From: Bacteroidia bacterium
Lineage (GTDB): Bacteria > Bacteroidota > Bacteroidia > Flavobacteriales > Flavobacteriaceae
Direction: 5' to 3'
DNA length: 64,000 bases
Assembly: GCA_030425285.1 (NCBI GenBank)
Contig: JAUIAY010000001.1
Coordinates: 1,164,963-1,228,962, forward strand
The notes under the pieces were generated by a model. It was given only the letters and a program-made list of their open reading frames with translations, ran no database searches and was not told where the DNA came from. Both the position numbers and the translations under genes were made by a program. This document shows positions 42,130 to 49,102 of this stretch, in pieces. The number at the start of each line of letters is the position of its first letter. The first letter of the stretch is position 1.

Positions 42130-44667
42130 ATGAAAAAAATAGAACATTATATTTGCGGAAACTGGACTACAGGAAAAGAAGAAGGAGCACCAATTTACGA
42201 TGCCATAACAGGCGAACACTTCACAAATTGGGCTGTTGAAGGATTAGATATTCCTGAAGTCCTTAACTACGGACGCACAAAAGGAGGCGAAGTGCTTCGT
42301 AAAATGACCTTTCAAGAGCGAGGTAATATGCTCAAAAAATTGGCACTTTACCTTACAAAACGCAAAGAACAATTTTACGATTTGAGTTACAGAACTGGGG
42401 CAACGCGTGTAGATAGTTGGATAGATATTGAAGGTGGTTTTGGTAACCTGTTTGCCAATGCATCATTACGAAAATTGTTTCCAAACAAACCGTTTCACGT
42501 AGAAGGCGACCCAATCGATTTATCTCGTGGCGGACGCTTTATGGCGCATCATATAATGGTGCCCAAAAAAGGTGTTGCAGTACATATCAACGCATTTAAC
42601 TTCCCAGTTTGGGGAATGTTAGAAAAGTGTGCTGTAAACTGGATGGCAGGTGTCCCAGCAGTGGTTTTACCAGCACCATCATCGGCTTATTTAGCTGAAG
42701 CTGTAGCGAGAGAAATTATCAATTCAGGTATTTTACCAGAAGGCGCACTTCAAATCATAAACGGAACGGTTAAAACCGTTTTAGATACCGTTGAATCTCA
42801 AGATGTCGTAACCTTTACAGGTTCAGCAGCAACAGGTCGTTTGTTAAAAGCACACCCAAGATTGATTGAAGAATCTGTACCTTTTACAATGGAAGCCGAT
42901 TCGTTAAACGCGTCAATTTTAGGAGAAGATGCAGTTCCTGGAACACCAGAATTCAATTTTTTTGTTAAGGAGGTTCGAAAGGAAATGACCGTAAAAGCTG
43001 GACAAAAATGTACAGCTATCCGACGTATTATTGTGCCAGAAAATTTAGTTGAAGATGTTCAAATTGCATTAGCAAAAGAACTCGATAAAGTTACCATTGG
43101 AGACCCAAGACTTAAGGAAGTGAGAATGGGCTCATTGGTAAGTAAACAACAAGTTGAAGCTGTTAAAAGTTCTATTGCAGATATCAGTAAAGAAGCTGAA
43201 ATGGTTTATGGCAATCTCGATAATATCGAAACTATTGGAGCAGATTTCAATAAAGGTGCGTTCATAAGTCCAGTGGTGTTTAGAACTGATAATCCTTTCC
43301 AAAATAATGTCGTTCACGAGCGTGAAGCTTTTGGACCTGTAAGTACCATTATGCCTTACAAGTCAATGGACGAAGCTGTGCAATTAGCGCAAATGGGTAA
43401 AGGCTCGTTAGTGTCTTCTATTGCAACTTACGATGATAACATCGCAACTGATTATGTAGTAAATGCCGCAAGTCATCACGGAAGAATTTTGGTGATTAAT
43501 CGCGAAATGGCAAAACAAAGTACAGGTCACGGTTCGCCATTACCTTACTTGGTTCACGGAGGTCCAGGACGTGCTGGTGGTGGAGAAGAAATGGGTGGAA
43601 TGCGTGGTATTAAGCATTATTTGCAACGTACAGCCATTCAAGGAACACCATCAACAATTACAGAAATCACTGGCATATATCAGCAAAATGCAAAATATAA
43701 GGAAGCTGAAGACCATCCGTTTAAGTACCATTGGGAAGATATTCAACCAGGAATGTCTTTAAAAACGCATAAGCGTACACTTACGGATACTGATATTCAG
43801 AATTTTGCCAATTTAACTTGGGATCATTTTTATGCACACACAGACATTACCTCTTTAGATGGAAGCATTTTTGAAAAACGAACAGCACACGGTTATTTCA
43901 TAATTTCGGCTGCGGCTGGATTGTTTGTGTATCCAAATAAAGGTCCTGTAGCGGCAAATTACGGTTTGGATTCTATCCGATTTTTAAGACCATTATACCA
44001 CAATGATACCATTTATGTGCGTTTAACCTGTAAAGAAAAAGTGGATAGAGATGTCTCATCAACCGAGCATCCAAGTGGTATTGTAAAATGGCACGTTGAG
44101 GTTTTTGATGCTAATTTTGAAAACCGTCCAGAAAGTCAAAAAACAGACAAAGACAGTCCGTTGGTTGCCGTGGCTACCATCTTAACAATGGTTCAGAAAA
44201 GGCAAGAAACATTTGTTGAAATGACCGAAGGGAAAATCAATGAATGCTTATCAAAGTTAAAAACAGATACTAAACCAAAATGGGGCATTATGACGCCTCA
44301 ACATATGATTGAGCATTTAGAATACACTTATAAAATTGCGTCTGGCGAAATTCAAGATTTTGAAATTGCCACACCAGAAAAGATTTTAGACAAGGTGCAC
44401 GCAAGTTTATATAACTATAGAAAGTTTCCACAAAATTCTCAATTTCCACAGTTAGAAAAAGATACGCTAGACGATTTAAAACATCAAGATTTAGAAACAG
44501 CGATTGAGAAGTTTAAGGAACAACGCAAAAAGTATATCGAGTTTTTCAAGGAAAATCCAGATGCTAAATTGAAGAATTTAGTGTTTGGAGAGTTGAATCG
44601 TTATGAGTCATACTTACTCGAAAGAAAACACTTAAACCATCATTTTGAACAATTTGGATTAATATAA
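42130..44667 (+). CDS. paaZ: PaaZ ring-opening enzyme with C-terminal DUF1569/DinB-like domain
   Basis: The 845-residue protein has three parts. Residues 1-520 are an aldehyde dehydrogenase with catalytic Cys294 (KAGQKCTAIRR) and the Glu-bearing FTMEADSLNASI. Residues ~535-685 are an MaoC-type hotdog hydratase (THKRTLTDTDIQNFANLTWD, TAHGYFIISAAAGLF). Together they hydrolyse oxepin-CoA and oxidise the aldehyde, as in PaaZ. The familiar PaaZ length is ~680. Here ~150 extra residues form a helical DUF1569/DinB-like domain with WGIMTPQHMIEHLEYTY, LVFGELNRYESYLL and HLNHHFEQFG, whose histidines could bind a metal. The function of the extra domain is unknown. Confidence 0.93.
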   Translation: MKKIEHYICGNWTTGKEEGAPIYDAITGEHFTNWAVEGLDIPEVLNYGRTKGGEVLRKMTFQERGNMLKKLALYLTKRKEQFYDLSYRTGATRVDSWIDIEGGFGNLFANASLRKLFPNKPFHVEGDPIDLSRGGRFMAHHIMVPKKGVAVHINAFNFPVWGMLEKCAVNWMAGVPAVVLPAPSSAYLAEAVAREIINSGILPEGALQIINGTVKTVLDTVESQDVVTFTGSAATGRLLKAHPRLIEESVPFTMEADSLNASILGEDAVPGTPEFNFFVKEVRKEMTVKAGQKCTAIRRIIVPENLVEDVQIALAKELDKVTIGDPRLKEVRMGSLVSKQQVEAVKSSIADISKEAEMVYGNLDNIETIGADFNKGAFISPVVFRTDNPFQNNVVHEREAFGPVSTIMPYKSMDEAVQLAQMGKGSLVSSIATYDDNIATDYVVNAASHHGRILVINREMAKQSTGHGSPLPYLVHGGPGRAGGGEEMGGMRGIKHYLQRTAIQGTPSTITEITGIYQQNAKYKEAEDHPFKYHWEDIQPGMSLKTHKRTLTDTDIQNFANLTWDHFYAHTDITSLDGSIFEKRTAHGYFIISAAAGLFVYPNKGPVAANYGLDSIRFLRPLYHNDTIYVRLTCKEKVDRDVSSTEHPSGIVKWHVEVFDANFENRPESQKTDKDSPLVAVATILTMVQKRQETFVEMTEGKINECLSKLKTDTKPKWGIMTPQHMIEHLEYTYKIASGEIQDFEIATPEKILDKVHASLYNYRKFPQNSQFPQLEKDTLDDLKHQDLETAIEKFKEQRKKYIEFFKENPDAKLKNLVFGELNRYESYLLERKHLNHHFEQFGLI

Positions 44668-44671
44668 TTAG

Positions 44672-46180
44672 ATGGAAAAAATAGTTTACATAATAGTATG
44701 TCTAACCATTATTTTTGGGTGCAAAAACAAAGAAGAAACCCAAAAAGCTGTAGCTGTTGATGAAGATAAATTTTCTCAACTTACCTCACTTATAGATCAT
44801 TTTGCTGAAGAAAATCTTTCAAAAGGAAATGTTAATTCTTTTGCAGTCGCTGTATACAGAGATGGTAAAATGTACCAGAATTATTATGGCACTATTAAAG
44901 GTAATCAAACAAATAAGCCAAACGATACTTCACTTTACGAAATTGCTTCCATAACAAAAACATTTACAGGTTCTTTAGTGGCTAAAGCGGTTTTAGCAGG
45001 TAAACTGAATTTAGATGATGACATCAGAAAATATCTTGATGGAGACTACACAAATTTAGAGTTCAAAGGCAAACCAATAACAATAAAACATTTATTAACC
45101 CATAGTTTAGGTTTTAAAATAAAAACACCACCAAAGTTAGAAGCGTTTAATCAAAGAATGAATTCTGGTGAAAATGTAGATACAATAAAACCATACACTA
45201 TACAAGATTTGTTAGAAGAGCTCAAAACCATTGAGTTAAATAAAAAACCAGGAACTCATTATGCATACACTTCGGTTGGACCAGAACTATTAGCCTACAT
45301 TTTGGAGAAAGTCAATAATAAACCATTTAAAGAACAATTGACAATATTTCTTGATGACATAGGAATGCACAATACCTACTTAAACGAATCTGAAAAGCAT
45401 CTTAACAATTTAGTAAGAGGTTATGATGGCAAAAAATTGGCACCTGTAGATTATTGCCCAATTTATGGAGCAGCAGGTGGTGCTATTTCTACACTTTCAG
45501 ACTTGTCAATCTATATGAAATATCTGGTAGACAATAAAGAATTGCCTTGGGTAAAAGAAGCATCTAGGCAGTTGTTTGAGGATACAGAAGAAGATGAAAC
45601 CGTTGGTTACCTTTGGCAAAACATTGGTTTTGCAAAAGAAGAAGGTTATTACTACTCTAAAACAGGTACCTCAAATGGTATACAAAGTGTAGTATTAATT
45701 TGCCCAGATTCAAATTATGGTATGGTAGTTTTAGTTAATAACACATCAGACGAAGCTTTCAATGATTGGGTAAATTTAACTTATAGAGATATTGAGCCTT
45801 TGCTGATTAAGTATCCAAAATTAAACCTTACTTCCATATTTAGAAAAGACTTTAGTGACAGCCCAAGTATAGCTTTTCAAAACTTTAGAGAACTTAAAAA
45901 TGATACAATTAATTATAGCTTTTCAATAAGGGGATTAAATAATTTTGGTTATGATTTGTTAAATGAAAAGCAGAATGAAAAGGCCATTAAAGTATTTCAG
46001 TTTTTAACAAAAGAGTTTCCTGAAAATGCAAACCTTTACGACAGTCTAGGCGAAGCATTTTTTATATCAGAAGAGTACGAAAATGCATTACAAAACTTTA
46101 AAAAAGCATTGCAGATAAACCCAGATATGAAATCGTCAAAAGATTACATAAAGAAAATAGAAGAAAAAAAATCAAAATAA
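44672..46180 (+). CDS. Beta-lactamase-family serine hydrolase lipoprotein with TPR tail
   Basis: The 502-residue protein has a lipoprotein signal (ending IIFGC, Cys17). Its class C-type beta-lactamase/PBP fold has the SxxK motif in EIASITKTFTG, a YxS-type motif in YAYTSVGPELLAYIL and a KTG motif in YYSKTGTSNG. A C-terminal part from ~residue 400 ends in TPR repeats (YDSLGEAFFISEEYENALQNF). It probably hydrolyses an ester, amide or peptide in the periplasm. It starts 4 bases after paaZ and ends 2 bases before the paaF-like gene, so it is co-transcribed with the paa genes, although I know of no role for it in the pathway. Confidence 0.85.
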   Translation: MEKIVYIIVCLTIIFGCKNKEETQKAVAVDEDKFSQLTSLIDHFAEENLSKGNVNSFAVAVYRDGKMYQNYYGTIKGNQTNKPNDTSLYEIASITKTFTGSLVAKAVLAGKLNLDDDIRKYLDGDYTNLEFKGKPITIKHLLTHSLGFKIKTPPKLEAFNQRMNSGENVDTIKPYTIQDLLEELKTIELNKKPGTHYAYTSVGPELLAYILEKVNNKPFKEQLTIFLDDIGMHNTYLNESEKHLNNLVRGYDGKKLAPVDYCPIYGAAGGAISTLSDLSIYMKYLVDNKELPWVKEASRQLFEDTEEDETVGYLWQNIGFAKEEGYYYSKTGTSNGIQSVVLICPDSNYGMVVLVNNTSDEAFNDWVNLTYRDIEPLLIKYPKLNLTSIFRKDFSDSPSIAFQNFRELKNDTINYSFSIRGLNNFGYDLLNEKQNEKAIKVFQFLTKEFPENANLYDSLGEAFFISEEYENALQNFKKALQINPDMKSSKDYIKKIEEKKSK

Positions 46181-46182
46181 TA

Positions 46183-46935
46183 ATGAGCCAACCATACGTA
46201 AAACAAACCATAGAAAACCAAGTAGGATACATCGAATTTTTTCATCCTGCGCATAATTCATTACCAGGAAATATTCTGGCTGAACTAGCACAGACTATTA
46301 CCGATGCAGGCAATAATGACGACATTAAAGTTATCGTTTTAAAAAGTGGAGGAGATAGAACATTTTGTGCAGGAGCAAGTTTTAACGAACTAATCAATAT
46401 CAATGATGAAGCCACAGGAAAAGTCTTCTTTTCAGGATTTGCTAACGTGATTAATGCGATGCGAAAATGTCCAAAATTCATTATTGGTCGAGTACAAGGA
46501 AAAACTGTTGGTGGTGGAGTAGGAGTGGCATCGGCAACCGATTATTGTATGGCAACAAAATTTGCAGCTATAAAGTTAAGTGAGCTAAACGTTGGTATCG
46601 GTCCGTTTGTGGTTGGTCCTGCTGTAGAGCGCAAGTTAGGTTTAAGCGGGATGTCACAAATCGCCATTGATGCTAATACATTTTATCCAGCAGAATGGGC
46701 AAAACAAAAAGGCTTATTTACACAAGTGTTTGAAACGACAGAAGCATTAGACGAAGCCGTAAAAACCTTTGCCGAAAACCTTTGCAGCTACAATCCGGAA
46801 GCAATGAAAGAAATGAAAAAAATCTTCTGGCAAGGTACCGAAGATTGGGACACGCTTTTAGCTGAAAGAGCAGCCATTAGTGGTCGCTTGGTATTAAGTG
46901 ATTTTACAAAAGAAACATTAAAACGATTTAAATAG
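46183..46935 (+). CDS. paaF: Enoyl-CoA hydratase, probable PaaF
   Basis: This 250-residue crotonase-family protein has oxyanion segments GDRTFCAGASFNELI and GKTVGGGVGVASATDYCMAT, followed by LSELNVGIGPFVVGPAV. In this operon the missing step is hydration of 2,3-dehydroadipyl-CoA, so PaaF is the natural assignment, but crotonases are hard to separate by sequence and this rests on context. Its stop TAG overlaps the GTG start of paaY by one base. Confidence 0.75.
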   Translation: MSQPYVKQTIENQVGYIEFFHPAHNSLPGNILAELAQTITDAGNNDDIKVIVLKSGGDRTFCAGASFNELININDEATGKVFFSGFANVINAMRKCPKFIIGRVQGKTVGGGVGVASATDYCMATKFAAIKLSELNVGIGPFVVGPAVERKLGLSGMSQIAIDANTFYPAEWAKQKGLFTQVFETTEALDEAVKTFAENLCSYNPEAMKEMKKIFWQGTEDWDTLLAERAAISGRLVLSDFTKETLKRFK

Positions 46936-47531
46936 TGATTTACGCATTCCAAGGATACACACCAGTCGTACACGAAAGTAGTTTCGTGCATCCGTTGGCA
47001 GCAGTCACTGGCAATGTCATCATTGGCAAAAACTGTTACATCGGTCCAGGTGCAGCCATTCGTGGAGATTGGGGACAAATCATTTTAGAGGATGGTGTTA
47101 ACGTGCAAGAAAACTGTACAGTGCATATGTTTCCAGGTAAATCTATTACCCTAAAAGAAAGTGCACACGTTGGTCACGGAGCCATCATTCACGGAGCCAA
47201 TTTGGGGCGTAACTGTCTCATTGGTATGAATACCGTAATTATGGATGATGCCGAAATTGGAGATGAAAGTATCGTTGGAGCCATGGCATTTGTTAAAGCC
47301 GAAACTAAAATTCCACCACGTAGTTTGGTGGTTGGTAATCCAGCAAAAGTCATCAAGCAGGTAAGCGATGAGATGATTGCTTGGAAAACTAAAGGAACGC
47401 AGTTATATCAGCAGTTACCGCAAGATTGTCACAACAGTCTAAAAGCCGTTGAGCCATTACGCGAAGTTCCAGAAAATATGAAAATCCAAGAAGGTGCTTA
47501 TGACACTTTGAGGGATTTTATGAAAAAGTAA
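46935..47531 (+). CDS. paaY: PaaY, gamma-carbonic-anhydrase-like hexapeptide protein
   Basis: This 198-residue left-handed beta-helix protein has hexapeptide repeats (VTGNVIIGKNCYIGPGAAIR, LEDGVNVQENCTVHMFPG, HVGHGAIIHGANLGRNCLIG) and three zinc-ligand histidines in TVHMF and VGHGAIIHG. PaaY proteins are thioesterases of the gamma-carbonic-anhydrase fold that clear CoA-bound pathway by-products. The start is GTG at 46935, sharing its first base with the preceding stop; the sequence MIYAFQGYTPVVHESSFVHP fits the family N-terminus. Confidence 0.92.
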   Translation: MIYAFQGYTPVVHESSFVHPLAAVTGNVIIGKNCYIGPGAAIRGDWGQIILEDGVNVQENCTVHMFPGKSITLKESAHVGHGAIIHGANLGRNCLIGMNTVIMDDAEIGDESIVGAMAFVKAETKIPPRSLVVGNPAKVIKQVSDEMIAWKTKGTQLYQQLPQDCHNSLKAVEPLREVPENMKIQEGAYDTLRDFMKK

Positions 47532-47540
47532 AATAATTTG

Positions 47541-47623
47541 GGCGTTACCACAAGGGTCGCGCTTTACACTATATCTTTTTTGCTTTTAATAGCAAAAAAG
47601 GATGCCGTTTCAATCGCTAACGC
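47541..47623. repeat. Structured intergenic repeat, copy 2 (GCGTTA...TAACGC)
   Basis: The outer arms are GCGTTA (47542) and TAACGC (47618). A perfect 10-bp inner hairpin joins CTTTTTTGCT (47575-47584) and AGCAAAAAAG (47591-47600). The border sequences GGCGTTACC, CAAGGGTC and TCAATC match the copy at 34636-34709, while the inner stem differs. Confidence 0.65.
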
Positions 47624-47635
47624 GTAAGAAATAAA

Positions 47636-47653
47636 AACTAACAAACGCTAGTT
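47636..47653. promoter_or_regulatory. Second, degenerate PaaR-type operator upstream of the E2 gene
   Basis: AACTAACA-AA-CGCTAGTT has the same left half-site and 2-base centre as the operator at 33528; the right half matches at six of eight bases. It lies 54 bases before the E2 ATG, suggesting that the same TetR regulator controls the dehydrogenase genes. Confidence 0.45.
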
Positions 47654-47707
47654 AATGCGTTTAGTCATTCAGCATATGATGCAGAATCTAAATTGAAGAT
47701 AAAGACT

Positions 47708-49018
47708 ATGTCTAAATTTGAACTAAAAATGCCCAAAATGGGCGAGAGCATCACAGAAGGAACCATCATTAATTGGTTAATCAATGAAGGCGATTCTTTT
47801 GATGAAGGCGATATCATATTAGAAGTAGCCACAGATAAGGTGGATAACGAAGTGCCTGCACCAGCAGCAGGAACGTTGCTAGAAACCAAATACCAAGCAA
47901 AAGATGTGGTAAAAGTTGGTGAGGTTATCGCTCTTCTAGAAATAGAAAAATCGAAATCGAAACCGAAATCGAAAGATGATGTAACGTCGAGCGCAGTCGA
48001 GACTTCGAAAAAGAAAACCAAAAAGATTCGTCCAGTAGCATCCAGTTCTAGTAAGGAAGCTCTTTCGGTTTCAACTTCAGCTTCAACTTCGAATTCAAAG
48101 TTCTTCTCACCATTAATCATTTCCATTGCAAAGGAACATCACATTAGTTTTGAAGAATTAGCAAGAATCCCAGCAACCGGAAACGAAGGACGATTAAGAA
48201 AAAGCGATGTATTCAATTATATCGAAGACGGAAGGCCTTACAAGTTTGCGCAGCCAGTAGTTCAAGATCCAACAGCTTATCGCATTCCACAATTAACGTT
48301 CGATAAGGGCAAAGGAAAGATTGTAGAAATGGATCGTATGCGTCAAATGATTGCAGATCATATGGTGTATTCCAAGCATACGTCACCGCACGTAACGGCT
48401 TATGTTGAAGCAGACTTAACTAATATGGTAAACTGGCGAAATGAAAATAAAGTTGCGTTTCAAGAAAAATATGGCGAAAAACTAACGTTTACACCATTGT
48501 TTGTAGAAGCCGTAGCTAAAGCAGTTAAAGATTTTCCAAACATCAATGCGTCTGTTGATGGTAACAATATCATCGTAAAAGAAGACATTAATATTGGTAT
48601 GGCAACAGCATTACCAAGTGGAAACTTAATTGTTCCAGTAGTTAGAAATGCAGATACCAAAGACCTAAAAACCCTAGCCGAAAACGTAAATGAACTGGCA
48701 GGAAAAGCAAGAGAAAACAAGTTGAGTGGCGACGATATCAAAGGCAGCACGTTCACTATTTCTAATGTTGGGACGTTTGGAAGCGTTATGGGAACACCAA
48801 TTATCAACCAGCCAGAAGTTGCCATTTTAGCATTAGGAATTATTAAAAAGCGAGCCGAAGTCATTGAAACTGAAAAAGGCGATGAAATCGCTATTAGAAG
48901 TATGATGTACTTATCACTGTCTTTCGATCATCGTGTCGTTGATGGTTTCCTAGGTGGAAGCTTTGTGCGAAGAGTTGCCGATTATTTAGAGCAATTTGAT
49001 ACGAATAGAAAAATATAG
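47708..49018 (+). CDS. 2-oxoacid dehydrogenase E2 (branched-chain type dihydrolipoamide acyltransferase)
   Basis: The 436-residue protein has an N-terminal lipoyl domain with lipoyl-Lys44 in ILEVATDKVDNEVPAP. A linker of repeated Lys/Ser runs (residues ~78-135) and a peripheral-subunit-binding domain (FSPLIISIAKEHHISFEEL, TGNEGRLRKSDVFNYI) follow. The catalytic domain has MATALPSGNLIVPVVR and the active motif LSFDHRVVDGFLGG. The ATG at 47708 begins MSKFELKMPKMGES. The linker contains repeat DNA, including TCGAGCGCAGTCGAGA at 47987-48002. With the next gene it forms a complex making acyl-CoA from a branched-chain or aromatic 2-oxoacid. Confidence 0.9.
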   Translation: MSKFELKMPKMGESITEGTIINWLINEGDSFDEGDIILEVATDKVDNEVPAPAAGTLLETKYQAKDVVKVGEVIALLEIEKSKSKPKSKDDVTSSAVETSKKKTKKIRPVASSSSKEALSVSTSASTSNSKFFSPLIISIAKEHHISFEELARIPATGNEGRLRKSDVFNYIEDGRPYKFAQPVVQDPTAYRIPQLTFDKGKGKIVEMDRMRQMIADHMVYSKHTSPHVTAYVEADLTNMVNWRNENKVAFQEKYGEKLTFTPLFVEAVAKAVKDFPNINASVDGNNIIVKEDINIGMATALPSGNLIVPVVRNADTKDLKTLAENVNELAGKARENKLSGDDIKGSTFTISNVGTFGSVMGTPIINQPEVAILALGIIKKRAEVIETEKGDEIAIRSMMYLSLSFDHRVVDGFLGGSFVRRVADYLEQFDTNRKI

Positions 49019-49024
49019 TAGATA

Positions 49025-49092
49025 TGTCATTGCGAGGACGTAGGACGTGGCAATCTTATCAAGAGATTCTTCGCTTTGCACAGTATGACAAA
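49025..49092 (+). repeat. 70-base inverted intergenic repeat, plus-strand copy
   Basis: The first 32 bases (starting TGTCATTGCGAGGACGTAGG) are identical to the minus-strand copy at 37608-37677, and the right part GAGATTCTTCGCTTTG...TATGACA is similar. It fills nearly the whole gap between the E2 and E1 genes. Confidence 0.75.
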
Positions 49093-49102
49093 TAAAATAA
49101 AA

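Noticed and set aside
47665-48126. Long open frame on the minus strand across the E2 linker
   Set aside because: It is the reverse reading of the repetitive Lys/Ser-rich linker and its composition follows the E2 codons; no start context or family resemblance was seen.
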